A DNA stretch of 64,000 nucleotides, taken from assembly GCF_020148005.1 (NCBI RefSeq), contig NZ_JAGXFD010000001.1, forward strand, positions 2,011,739 through 2,075,738, given 5' to 3'. Position 1 is the first letter of the stretch, and each line of letters starts with the position of its first letter. The translations under genes and the position numbers were made by a program. The notes under the pieces are model-generated. The model did no database searches. It saw only the letters and a program-made list of their open reading frames with translations, and was not told the origin of the DNA. This document shows, one piece after another, positions 25,038 through 33,165 of the stretch. The DNA comes from Modicisalibacter tunisiensis (GTDB lineage Bacteria; Pseudomonadota; Gammaproteobacteria; Pseudomonadales; Halomonadaceae).

Positions 25038-25104
25038 TCGCATGAGAGCGTATCAACCTGCGTGTTGAATGCCTCATTAATGTGACTAGGAGCAGAGGTG
25101 CCTG

Positions 25105-26037
25105 ATGGAAAAAGTCCCGAATCTTTCACTATGGCGTGGTGGAGTTGCCTTGCGTGCTTCCGCGATCTCCATGGGCTTCGTGTTCCTGATGGGCGGGTGG
25201 CGTCGATTCGTCAATGTACCCGCGAAGCACGATATCAATACGCCGGCTTCGCTGGCCAGCAAGCTGGTGGAAGCGGCACCGGGGTCGCCTATAGAGCCGG
25301 TTATTCACTGGGTCCTGGCGCATCCTGTGGTAGCGGAGTGGTCGATTTATGCCATGTCCACTGCCGAAGTACTGGTGGGGCTGGGGCTGATCCTGGGACT
25401 GCTGACGCGCCTCGCGGCCACCGGGTCGGCCTTGCTGAATATTGCACTGATGCTGATTTTCGGCTGGATGGGTTACGAGTGTCTTGACGAGTGGACGATG
25501 GCGGCCCTGGGTTTCGCTATTTCGGTCAGTGTCATGATCCATGGTGCTGATACGTATTCCCTCGATCATGCGCTGAAGCGCGACGATTTTTCGGGGGTGT
25601 TCACCCGAAATGTCTGTCTGGGACTTACAGTCATGTCCGTGATTTTCACCGTGGGATTCTACAGCTACTATTTTGGGATTTTCGACTTCGGAAAGCTTAC
25701 CAGTACAGGAAGCTACCACATTTCCGTGGTTGAAAGTCCCGGGTCTGCCGGTCAAGAGCGTCTCTATGTGGATGCCGGTCCTTCCTCCGCCTTTGCCTAC
25801 GTGACGTCCATCACATATACCCTGGATGGTGGCAGCAAGAAGACCGTCGATGCTTCGGATATCGACGTCCTGAAAAGTCACTTCGAACCTTGGGCGCACA
25901 ACTCCGGAAGTCTGGTCGATGGCGTCATGAAGCTGCGCCTTGGCTCAATGGTCGATATTCGGGTCCCCGAGGCGGCGGTATCGGCAACGATTCATCTGCT
26001 CGACAACAAGGATTCCGTGGTCCGCTTCCGGCCATAG
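25105..26037 (+). CDS. Fused DoxD-DoxA thiosulfate:quinone oxidoreductase-like protein
   Basis: 310 residues. The N-terminal half is DoxD-like with membrane segments at about 18-35, 80-100, 105-123 and 130-147; a fifth segment (about 170-191) leads into a beta-rich, DoxA-like periplasmic domain (about 196-306). In Acidianus, DoxD and DoxA are the two subunits of thiosulfate:quinone oxidoreductase, which oxidises thiosulfate to tetrathionate and reduces quinone. Single-chain fusions occur in bacteria. ATG 25105 has GAGGTG 4 bases upstream. The gene stands alone, next to tRNA-Arg, and is visibly lower in GC than its neighbours, suggesting transfer. Thiosulfate activity is inferred from the family only. 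Confidence 0.8.
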   Translation: MEKVPNLSLWRGGVALRASAISMGFVFLMGGWRRFVNVPAKHDINTPASLASKLVEAAPGSPIEPVIHWVLAHPVVAEWSIYAMSTAEVLVGLGLILGLLTRLAATGSALLNIALMLIFGWMGYECLDEWTMAALGFAISVSVMIHGADTYSLDHALKRDDFSGVFTRNVCLGLTVMSVIFTVGFYSYYFGIFDFGKLTSTGSYHISVVESPGSAGQERLYVDAGPSSAFAYVTSITYTLDGGSKKTVDASDIDVLKSHFEPWAHNSGSLVDGVMKLRLGSMVDIRVPEAAVSATIHLLDNKDSVVRFRP

Positions 26038-26335
26038 CCGGGGGCACCATCCTGCATGCGCCTTTGGCATGGCGTTTACCCGGGTCGGCGCACGGCCCGG
26101 GTAATGCGTTGGGTACTCCGGCTTTCATGCCCTCCCGGGGTTCGAGGCGTCCGGACGGCAAGTGGAGTCGGCGGTACGGAGCATCGATGGTGGTCTGACG
26201 CTGATATCTCCGAACACCCTGCACGGTCCGGGCGTCACGAGTCATGTCGGTATATTTCCGGGGGCGAGGCAGGGGGCGAAGTGTGGTTTCGGGTCGAACC
26301 GGAGAGGGAGGGTTGCTGCAAGCCATTGATTCCCT
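26038..26335. other. Gene-free stretch between doxDA and tRNA-Arg
   Basis: No gene seen. TTACCCGGG (26076-26084) and CCCGGGTAA (26096-26104) form a 9-bp stem with an 11-nt loop 39 bases after the doxDA stop. It may end that transcript, although no U tract follows. I see no second copy of the tRNA 3' end nearby that would mark an integration site. Confidence 0.4.
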
Positions 26336-26412
26336 TGGCGCCCCCGATAGGATTCGAACCTATGACCTACCCCTTAGGAGGGGGTTGCTCTATCCAGCTG
26401 AGCTACGGGGGC
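26336..26412 (-). tRNA. tRNA-Arg (anticodon CCT)
   Basis: Read on the minus strand. Acceptor stem GCCCCCG/CGGGGGC, then TA, D stem GCTC/GAGC, anticodon stem ACCCC/GGGGT with loop CTCCTAA (anticodon CCT, reads AGG), T arm ATAGG-TTCGAAT-CCTAT, discriminator G and an encoded CCA. 77 nt and fully cloverleaf. A promoter with a perfect -10 lies just upstream. Confidence 0.97.
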
Positions 26413-26429
26413 GCGATGGAACGCGTCGC

Positions 26430-26458
26430 ATTATAAGCGCCTGACCGGCCAAGATAAA
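26430..26458 (-). promoter_or_regulatory. Promoter of tRNA-Arg
   Basis: On the minus strand: TTTATC (26453-26458), 17 bases, TATAAT (26430-26435), then a GC-rich discriminator GCGACGCG typical of stringently controlled stable-RNA promoters. The predicted start is about 10 bases before the mature tRNA 5' end. Confidence 0.75.
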
Positions 26459-26490
26459 CCCGCAGGACGAGCCGCGCAGGCCGGAAGGTG

Positions 26491-28569
26491 TCAGGCGCGG
26501 ACGGCAGGGCGGCGCTGCAGCGGGTAGTCGGGGCGAGCGGTGGGGTCGAGGTAACGCCGGGTCAGCTCGTCGGCGGGCATCGGCTCCCCCAGCAGGAATC
26601 CCTGGGCCAGGTCGCAGCGGCAGCGGCGCAGTTCGTCGAGCTGGGCCTGACGTTCCACCCCCTCGGCCAGCACCTTGCGCTGCATGGCGTGGGCCATGTT
26701 GATGATGCCGCCGACGAACTGGCGCTGGCTGGCACGCGTGTCGATGCCGTTGATGGCACTGTGGTCGATCTTGAGCGTGTCGATGGGCAGCTGGCTGGCG
26801 TAGGTGATCGAGGAGATGCCGGCGCCGAAGTCGTCCAGCGAGACGGAGGTACCCAGTTGCTTGGCCTCGAGGAGCTGGCTGCAGGCCAGGTCGAGGTCGT
26901 GAAACTGGCTGGACTCGAGGACCTCGATCGTCAGGTAGGGCGTGGACAGGCGCAGTGCTTCGCGGGACTCGCTGATGGCGCGCAGGAAGCTGCCCGTTTC
27001 GATCTGGTCCTGGGACAGGTTGATGCTGACGCCGACAAGGTACCCATGATCCTGCAGGCGCTTGGCCATTCGGCTGGCTTCCTGCACCAGCCAGCCTCCG
27101 AAGGGCAGGCTCAGCGACGAATGCATGATCACGTCGATGAAATGATGCGGTGCCAGCACGCCTTCCTGCGGATGCCGCCAGCGTGCCAGCGCTTCGAAGT
27201 ACAGTGTCCGGTCGGAGGCCAGGTCGACGATGGGTTGGTAGTAGAGCTCCAGCTCACCTGTCTCGAAGGCCTGCCTGACGCGCTGGAAGGTATCCTGGGA
27301 GCGGGACTCGACGAAGCGCTGGGCCCGGGCGATGCGGTTCTTGCCGCTGAGCTTGGCGTCGTACATGGCCTGGTCGGCACTGTCGATCAGCGTCGCGGTA
27401 CCCAGCCGGTAGTCGTTGGTGAATGCCACGCCGATGGACACCGAGATGCCCACCGACTCGCCGTTGTCGAGCTGGAAGGGCTGGACCAGATCATCGACGA
27501 TCTTCTGGGCGACCTTGACCGCCTTGTCGCCATTGCCCATGCCGGTCAGGGCGATGACGAACTCGTCACCGCCGAAGCGGGCGACGATATCGGTGCTGCG
27601 CATCAGCCGCTTGAGGCGTCGGCTGATCTCGACAAGCAGCTCGTCCCCGGCGGCATGGCCAAATCCGTCGTTGATCGGCTTGAAGTCATCGAGATCCATG
27701 AACAGCACGGCGATGCCGCTTTCCGTGTACTGCAGGCTGACCAGGTGCGTCTCGAGCGTGGCGATGAAATGCTCGCGGTTGTACAGGCCGGTCAGCGGAT
27801 CGTAGATCGCCATGCGCTCGAGCCGGGCCTGGTTGAGGCGCTGCTGGGTGATGTCGCGGAACACGCTGACATAGTTGAGGAGACGGCCGTCGTTGTCGCG
27901 CACTGCCGAGATGGTGGCATTGACGATCAGCTGGCTGCCGTCCTTGCGGGTATTCCAGATATCGCCGGACCAGTAGCCCTGCTCCGCGATTGTGGCAAAC
28001 AGCGCCTGATAGAAGACGGCGTCGTGCTTGCCCGACGACAGCAGCTGCGGCTTGTGGCCCAGGGCTTCCCCGCGCGTGTAGCCGGTCAGCCGGGTGAAGG
28101 CCGGGTTGGTATCGATGATGATCTTGTCGGCGTCAGTGACGATGATGCCGTCGTGGGTGTTGTCGAAGACCGCCAGGGCCAGTCCCGAACGCCGGGCTCC
28201 ATCGGCGTCGCGCTGCATGCAGATCAGGTAGCGGTGGCCGTCGTGGTTTTCCACCGGCGAGACCGTCATCTCGGTCCACAGGCGCGAACCGTCGCGGCGA
28301 TGACACTCGACGGTGTCGGTCATGGCGGCGCCGTGTCGCAGTACCCTGGCCATCATGGCCGGCAGGTCTGTATCGCCGTCGGGGGCGGCCAAGTGGCGCA
28401 ACGGCGTACCCGCCGGGGGAGCGTCCGGGCGCCCGAGCAGGCGCCCGAAGCCATGATTGGCGAACACGAGCGAAAGATCGGTGCGCTCGCCGTCGACAAT
28501 GGCCACCGCCGTGCCGGGCAGGTCCAGCACCCGGGCGAGCGAGGCAATCAAGGGCGGCAGCGAATCCAA
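26491..28569 (-). CDS. PAS-PAS-GGDEF-EAL c-di-GMP signalling protein
   Basis: 692 residues from a TTG at 28569 (AGGAG 7 bases upstream; an in-frame TTG at 28602 is less well placed). Two PAS domains (about 10-125 and 130-245) precede a GGDEF domain with intact GGDEF (333-337) and inhibition site RSTD five residues before. The EAL domain has EAL at 459-461, QPIV, the Asn of SINLS, DDFGAG, LKID and AEGVE. Both cyclase and phosphodiesterase sites look intact. No membrane segment is seen, so it is probably cytoplasmic. A close paralogue lies at 29508-31268 in the same orientation, with cmoM between them on the other strand. Confidence 0.92.
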   Translation of the reverse strand: MDSLPPLIASLARVLDLPGTAVAIVDGERTDLSLVFANHGFGRLLGRPDAPPAGTPLRHLAAPDGDTDLPAMMARVLRHGAAMTDTVECHRRDGSRLWTEMTVSPVENHDGHRYLICMQRDADGARRSGLALAVFDNTHDGIIVTDADKIIIDTNPAFTRLTGYTRGEALGHKPQLLSSGKHDAVFYQALFATIAEQGYWSGDIWNTRKDGSQLIVNATISAVRDNDGRLLNYVSVFRDITQQRLNQARLERMAIYDPLTGLYNREHFIATLETHLVSLQYTESGIAVLFMDLDDFKPINDGFGHAAGDELLVEISRRLKRLMRSTDIVARFGGDEFVIALTGMGNGDKAVKVAQKIVDDLVQPFQLDNGESVGISVSIGVAFTNDYRLGTATLIDSADQAMYDAKLSGKNRIARAQRFVESRSQDTFQRVRQAFETGELELYYQPIVDLASDRTLYFEALARWRHPQEGVLAPHHFIDVIMHSSLSLPFGGWLVQEASRMAKRLQDHGYLVGVSINLSQDQIETGSFLRAISESREALRLSTPYLTIEVLESSQFHDLDLACSQLLEAKQLGTSVSLDDFGAGISSITYASQLPIDTLKIDHSAINGIDTRASQRQFVGGIINMAHAMQRKVLAEGVERQAQLDELRRCRCDLAQGFLLGEPMPADELTRRYLDPTARPDYPLQRRPAVRA

Positions 28570-28716
28570 GGCAAGACTCCTGTGGCATCGGGCAGGGTGC
28601 AATTGAGTGAATATCGGCAGGCTGTCGTCAACCTTTAGCCGCGACCCGGGGCGGTGCCGGCTGGAGCCGGTGTCACGACGCGGCTAGACTGGGCACTTTT
28701 TCGTAGCGGGGGAAGG

Positions 28717-29493
28717 GTGAGCGCCGAAGACCGCATTTTCGACGGCCTGGCCGACAAGTTCGCCGACAGCCTTTACGGCAAGCCGCGGGGAGCGTTGCGC
28801 CTGGCGCTGCTGGATGCACTGTTGCCGCGTACCCTGCACCTGGCGGGCCAGCCGGCGCTGGATGTCGGCGGCGGGCTAGGGCAGATGAGTGTCTGGCTGG
28901 CCGAGCGTGGCCATCCGGTGACGCTGGCCGAACCCTCGGCGGAGATGCTAGCGCGGGCCCGTGAGTCGCTGGGATGCCGGCGGGCCACGCTGCTGCAGGC
29001 GCCGCTTCAGGCGCTCCCGGAGCGGGCGCCGGGGCCCTGGCCGCTGATCGTCTGTCATGCGGTGCTCGAGTGGCTGGCCGAGCCGCGCGAGGCGATCCGC
29101 ATTCTGGCCGATCTGCTGGCACCGGGCGGTCAATTGTCGCTGATGGTCTTCAACCGTGATGCCCTGCGCTTTTCCAACATCATCAAGGGCAACCTGACCA
29201 AGGCGCTGGATGACCGGCTGGCGGGCACCGGCAAGCGCCGGCGGCTGACGCCGATCTCGCCGCTGACCCACACCGAGGTGGTCGCGTGGCTGGCCGAGGC
29301 CGGGCTGGTCGTCGAGCATGTCGCCGGGATCCGTGTCTTCCATGACTACCTGCGCGAACGCGAGCCCGACGCGACGACTCTGGCACAGCTCCTGGAACTC
29401 GAGCATCGCTACTGCGATGTGGAGCCGCACTGGCGGCTCGGCCGTTATCTTCTCTACAGCGTGACAAAGCCGGGCGGCAGCACGGGCGAGTGA
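28717..29493 (+). CDS. cmoM: tRNA 5-carboxymethoxyuridine methyltransferase
   Basis: SAM-dependent enzyme that methyl-esterifies cmo5U34 in certain tRNAs to mcmo5U. 258 residues from a GTG at 28717 (E. coli CmoM has 261). It aligns with CmoM along its length: DRIFDGLADKFADSLYG at the start, SAM motif ALDVGGGLGQMSVWLAERGH (split: LDVGGGLGQ, WLAERGH), CHAVLEWLAEPREA, GVRVFHDYLRE-like RVFHDYLRERE, and LELEHRYCDVEPHWRLGRY at the end. CmoA and CmoB, which make the substrate modification, are encoded about 11 kb away in this window. The start is decided by homologue length; a purine-rich GGGGGA precedes it. Confidence 0.9.
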   Translation: MSAEDRIFDGLADKFADSLYGKPRGALRLALLDALLPRTLHLAGQPALDVGGGLGQMSVWLAERGHPVTLAEPSAEMLARARESLGCRRATLLQAPLQALPERAPGPWPLIVCHAVLEWLAEPREAIRILADLLAPGGQLSLMVFNRDALRFSNIIKGNLTKALDDRLAGTGKRRRLTPISPLTHTEVVAWLAEAGLVVEHVAGIRVFHDYLREREPDATTLAQLLELEHRYCDVEPHWRLGRYLLYSVTKPGGSTGE

Positions 29494-29507
29494 GGGAGTT
29501 CGCGCGG

Positions 29508-31268
29508 CTATCGCCAGACCAGCGGATAGTCGGGCCGGGCCCCCGGCGTCAGGTAGTGCTCGAGCAGCGCTTCCTCGGTCATGGGGCGCCCCATGAAGAA
29601 GCCCTGGGCCAGGTCGCAGCCCAGCTCGCGCAGCAGCCGGAGCTGGCCCGCAGTCTCGACGCCCTCGACGACGACCTGACGCTGCATGGCCTGGGCCATC
29701 AGGGTCACGCCGCGCACGAATTCCCGCTGATCGCGGCGATTCTCCAGGCTCTTGATCATGCTGCGATCGATCTTCAGCGTGTCGATGGGCAGTTCGGACG
29801 CATACGTCACCGAGGACACGCCGGTCCCGAAGTCATCCAGCGCCACGCTGGCGCCCAGCAGACGCGCTTCATGCAGCTGGTTGGCGGTCAGGTCAAGATC
29901 GTGGAACTGGCTGGTCTCGTGAATTTCGATGGCGATGAAGGGGGAGGCGAGCCCCAGTTCGTCGCGTACTTCGCCCAGCGTTTGCAGGAAATCACCGCCC
30001 TCGATCTGCTCCTGGGTCAGGTTGATGCCGATGACGGCCTGGACGTGGCATCTCTGCAGCCGCCGGGCGAGCCTGCCGGCACTGCGTACCAGCCATTGGG
30101 CAAAGGGATGGCACAGCGAGGAACAGGTCAGGGTATCGATGAAGTGAGGCGGCCCGAGAACCCCCTGTTCGGGATGATGCCAGCGTGCCAGCCCCTCGAA
30201 GCCGACCGTCTTCAGGTCGGCGAGCCGGATGATGGGCTGGTAGTGCAGTCGAATTTCGCCGTTTTCGAAGGCATGGCGTAGGCGCAAAAAGGTTTCGCTG
30301 GAGCGCGTGACATGGCGGTCATGGGCGGTGGCGATGCGGTTCTTGCCCTGCTGCTTGGCATCGTACATGGCGGCGTCCGCTGTATCGATCAGCGTCTCGG
30401 CGGTCGTTTCGGGGTCAACCGTGACGACGATGCCGATCGAGGCCGATACCTGCACGCGTTGTCCGTTGCTCAGCTGATGGGGGCGCATGATCTCCTTGAG
30501 CATCCGCGCGGCGATGGATTCGGCCATCTCGAGGGAGGCGACGCCGGACAGGGCCACCATGAACTCGTCGCCGCCGAAGCGGGCCACCAGGTCGGTGGTG
30601 CGCATCATGTGCTTGAGCCGGTGGCTGATCTCCACCAGCAGCTCGTCGCCGGCCGCGTGACCGTGGCGGTCGTTGATCGGCTTGAAGTCATCGAGGTCCG
30701 TGAAGAGCACCGCCAGGCCGGTCTCCGTGTAGCGCAGGCCGTCGAGCAGGTTGTTCAGGGCGTTGGTGAAGTGCTCGCGGTTGAAAAGCCGGGTCAGTGG
30801 ATCATGGATGGCCAGGCGCTCGAGGCGCGCCTGACTGAGCCGGCTCTGCGTCACGTCCCGAAAGAGGCTGAAGTAATGGCTGAGCCTGCCCGAACGGGTA
30901 TAGAGCGCGCTGATGGTGGTCTGGGCGATGAAGTGGGTGCCGTCCCGGCGACGGTTCTTGATGTTGCCGCTCCAGAACCCCTGCTCGGCGACATCGAAGA
31001 AGACGTTCTGGTAAAACAGCGAGGCGTGCTTTCCCGAGGAGAGAATGTGAGGTTTCCTGCCCAGCACATCTTCGCGCGTATAGCCGGTAATCCGCGTGAA
31101 GGCCGGATTGGTGTCGATGATGACCTTGCGGGCATCCGTGATCAGGATACCCTCCTGGCAATGCTCGAATATCGCCCGCATCAACCAGGGACGAAGGGCA
31201 TCGTCTTCGGGATGGCCGGGGAAGCATGTGTTTTCGAGAGGCTCCGGGCCTGGGTCGGTCACGTTCAC
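29508..31268 (-). CDS. PAS-GGDEF-EAL c-di-GMP signalling protein, paralogue of the 26.5 kb gene
   Basis: 586 residues from GTG 31268 (AAGGA close before; GTG 31262 two codons on has better spacing). It has one PAS domain (about 28-140), GGDEF at 232-236 with inhibition site RTTD five residues upstream, and a phosphodiesterase domain where the signature reads EGL (358-360) rather than EAL; the metal-binding Glu is kept. The Asn of GINLT, DDFGTG, LKID and VEGVE are also kept. It is similar to the 26491-28569 protein from the second PAS to the C-terminus (both end with ARPDYPL plus a short tail) but lacks the first PAS. It ends 14 bases from the cmoM stop, tail to tail. Confidence 0.91.
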   Translation of the reverse strand: MNVTDPGPEPLENTCFPGHPEDDALRPWLMRAIFEHCQEGILITDARKVIIDTNPAFTRITGYTREDVLGRKPHILSSGKHASLFYQNVFFDVAEQGFWSGNIKNRRRDGTHFIAQTTISALYTRSGRLSHYFSLFRDVTQSRLSQARLERLAIHDPLTRLFNREHFTNALNNLLDGLRYTETGLAVLFTDLDDFKPINDRHGHAAGDELLVEISHRLKHMMRTTDLVARFGGDEFMVALSGVASLEMAESIAARMLKEIMRPHQLSNGQRVQVSASIGIVVTVDPETTAETLIDTADAAMYDAKQQGKNRIATAHDRHVTRSSETFLRLRHAFENGEIRLHYQPIIRLADLKTVGFEGLARWHHPEQGVLGPPHFIDTLTCSSLCHPFAQWLVRSAGRLARRLQRCHVQAVIGINLTQEQIEGGDFLQTLGEVRDELGLASPFIAIEIHETSQFHDLDLTANQLHEARLLGASVALDDFGTGVSSVTYASELPIDTLKIDRSMIKSLENRRDQREFVRGVTLMAQAMQRQVVVEGVETAGQLRLLRELGCDLAQGFFMGRPMTEEALLEHYLTPGARPDYPLVWR

Positions 31269-31416
31269 GGTTCCTTGCGATAGAATCCGGGCCGTTCGCT
31301 GGCCGGTTTGTTGTCATGGGCGCCGGCTCTTCGTCGCCATGCTGTTGTTTGCGAGATATTTCACCACGTTACTCGGCGTTTCAATACTTGAGTCTGATTC
31401 AGATCATGGAGGAAGC

Positions 31417-31443
31417 ATGAATTTCCCTGGAGCCATGCCATGA
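31417..31443 (+). CDS. Eight-codon upstream ORF overlapping the rsmC start
   Basis: ATG at 31417 with a near-perfect GGAGGA 4 bases upstream encodes M-N-F-P-G-A-M-P and stops at TGA 31441-31443. That TGA overlaps the rsmC ATG (31440) as ATGA. Ribosomes loading at the strong site would terminate exactly on the rsmC start, so it probably feeds rsmC translation by coupling. Whether the peptide itself matters is unknown. Confidence 0.55.
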   Translation: MNFPGAMP

Positions 31444-32435
31444 GTCCCGTCACCCCGACATGCCAGCTGCTGGATCGCCAGGCCCTCGACTATCGCGGCT
31501 GGCTATGGGTCGCGCCACCGGATGACCCCTGGCTGGGCGACGCCGGCGGCACGGTATGGAGTACCGATGCCGCGATCGCCGCGACCTGGCGGGCGCGCGG
31601 GGTGACGGTGCATGACGACCTGAATGCCGATCCGGGCGTGCCGCCGGGGGCGGTGCTGTTCTGGCCCAAGGCCCATGCGCTGGGGGAGTGGTGGTTGCTG
31701 GCGCTGTGCCGTGCGCTGCCGGCCGGCACGCCGCTGCAGGTGGTGGGCGAGAACCAGGGCGGCATCCGGCGGGTACTGAAGGTGCTGGCGGCGCTGGGGC
31801 TGGGCTGTCGCAAGCGCGACAGTGCACGGCGCTGCACCCTCTTCGAAACCCGGGTGGGGGCGGTGCCGCTCGACCCCGACGCTGTCTGGACGCAGTTCGA
31901 GGCGGCCGGCCTGACCCTTGCGAGTCATCCCGGGGTGTTCGGCCACGGCAAGCTGGATGACGGCACTCGCCTGCTGCTCGACCACCTGCCCGCCGGGCTG
32001 GGGCAGGACGGCGAGCGGCTGCTCGACGTGGGCTGCGGCGACGGCGTGATTGCAGCGTATCTGGCCCGCCGGGGCGGGGCGGTCACCGCGCTCGACGTCA
32101 ACGCCTTCGCCGTCGAGGCCACACGACGCACCTTGTCGGCCAATGACCTGGACGGGCGGGTGCTGGCCAGCGATGTCTACACGGCACTCGGCGAGCAGGA
32201 GCGCTTCGCCGCGATCGTCAGCAACCCCCCGTTTCATCAGGAGCGGCGCATCGACTACGGGCCGACTGCCCGGCTGATCGAGCAGGCGCCACGCCATCTC
32301 GAGCCGGGCGGCAGTTTGTGGCTGGTGGCCAACGCCTTCCTGCCCTATGCGGATCGGCTCGAAGCCGCCTTCGGTGGCTTCAGTATCATCACCGACGACG
32401 GGCGCTTTCGGGTCTACCGCGCCGTGCGGCGCTGA
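31440..32435 (+). CDS. rsmC: 16S rRNA (guanine-1207-N2) methyltransferase
   Basis: 331 residues with the RsmC two-domain plan: a degenerate N-terminal methyltransferase-like domain (1-160) and an active C-terminal SAM domain with LLDVGCGDGVIAAYLARRGG (about 190-209) and the N2-guanine signature SNPPFHQ (about 260-266), which binds the target base. It methylates G1207 of 16S rRNA in the 30S subunit. The ATG at 31440 has GGAG 9 bases upstream, inside the 8-codon ORF that overlaps it. It is divergent from the GGDEF-EAL gene and convergent with greB. Confidence 0.92.
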   Translation: MSPVTPTCQLLDRQALDYRGWLWVAPPDDPWLGDAGGTVWSTDAAIAATWRARGVTVHDDLNADPGVPPGAVLFWPKAHALGEWWLLALCRALPAGTPLQVVGENQGGIRRVLKVLAALGLGCRKRDSARRCTLFETRVGAVPLDPDAVWTQFEAAGLTLASHPGVFGHGKLDDGTRLLLDHLPAGLGQDGERLLDVGCGDGVIAAYLARRGGAVTALDVNAFAVEATRRTLSANDLDGRVLASDVYTALGEQERFAAIVSNPPFHQERRIDYGPTARLIEQAPRHLEPGGSLWLVANAFLPYADRLEAAFGGFSIITDDGRFRVYRAVRR

Positions 32436-32457
32436 GTCGCCGAGTCAGGGTGATACC

Positions 32458-32982
32458 TCAGCGCGACGGGTCGCGATAGTCGATGGCAGTGATGATATAG
32501 GTGGTCTCGCCGCCGGGGGCGGCCACTGTCACCTCGTCGTCGAGCGCCTTGCCCAGCAGGGCGCGGGCCAGCGGCGCATCGACGCTGATCCAGTGCTTGC
32601 CGGTGTCGGTCTCGTCGTGGCCGACGAGGCGGATGGCCATCTCTTCGCCGTCCTCGTCCTCGAGGGTGACGAAGGCGCCGAAGTAGACGCGCCCGGTATC
32701 GGCCGGCAGACGGTCGACCACCTGCAGCTCGTCGAGCCGCTTGCCCAGGTAGCGAATGCGCGCGATGACCCGGTTGAGCTCCTTCTTGTTGTAGGTGTAG
32801 TCGGCGTTTTCGCTGCGATCGCCCAGCGCGGCGGCCTCGCCGACCTTGGTCGACAGCTCGGGACGGCGTACCCGCGAGAGATGCTCGTGAATACCCTTGA
32901 GCCGGGCGAACCCCTCGGGGGTGATGAGGTTGCTCTTCTTCTCCTGGCGCGGGTCCTTGGCCGGATCCCGCCAGCGCGTCAT
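32458..32982 (-). CDS. greB: Transcription elongation factor GreB
   Basis: 174 residues. Gre factors enter the RNA polymerase secondary channel and stimulate cleavage of backtracked RNA. The N-terminal coiled coil carries the acidic tip ALGDRSENADYTYNKKEL (about 53-70) characteristic of GreB/GreA; the C-terminal domain has GAFVTLEDEDGEE and WISVDAPLARALLGK. Resemblance is closer to GreB than GreA (longer N-terminus, basic patch). Start at 32982 (MTRWRDP) is favoured by AAGGTC 6 bases upstream over the Met 5 codons earlier. It is convergent with rsmC. Confidence 0.93.
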   Translation of the reverse strand: MTRWRDPAKDPRQEKKSNLITPEGFARLKGIHEHLSRVRRPELSTKVGEAAALGDRSENADYTYNKKELNRVIARIRYLGKRLDELQVVDRLPADTGRVYFGAFVTLEDEDGEEMAIRLVGHDETDTGKHWISVDAPLARALLGKALDDEVTVAAPGGETTYIITAIDYRDPSR

Positions 32983-33165
32983 GTTGCGACCTTTCATGGC
33001 GGCACTCTCTATGGGGACAACGGTGGCGATGGTGACAACCTGAGTACCCTACGCAACCGCGTGCGAGCGGCCAAGCACTTGTGACATGCGAGCGAGGCTG
33101 TCTGGCGAATCATTCAAACGTTCGTTACATTGCAGGGGTCATCCATTCACTGTCGGGAGCCGTTC

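Larger units (their letters stand above)
24271..25104. other. 834-base gene-free region with orphan terminator and doxDA promoter
   Basis: No reading frame here looks like a protein. Contents: the nspC hairpin (24297-24322), an intrinsic terminator with no gene in front (24680-24707), an AT-rich inverted repeat ATTTATAT/ATATAAAT (25016-25023, 25031-25038) and the doxDA promoter. The right end is strikingly AT-rich. It could hold a small RNA gene, or be the decayed edge of transferred DNA. Confidence 0.5.

Noticed and set aside
26336-26412. tRNA-Arg as attachment site of an integrated element
   Set aside because: No integrase gene and no repeated tRNA 3' end found in the window; adjacency to doxDA alone is not enough.
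29490-30281. Plus-strand 263-codon frame overlapping the second GGDEF-EAL gene
   Set aside because: Antisense shadow; the minus-strand protein has clear domain motifs over the same bases.
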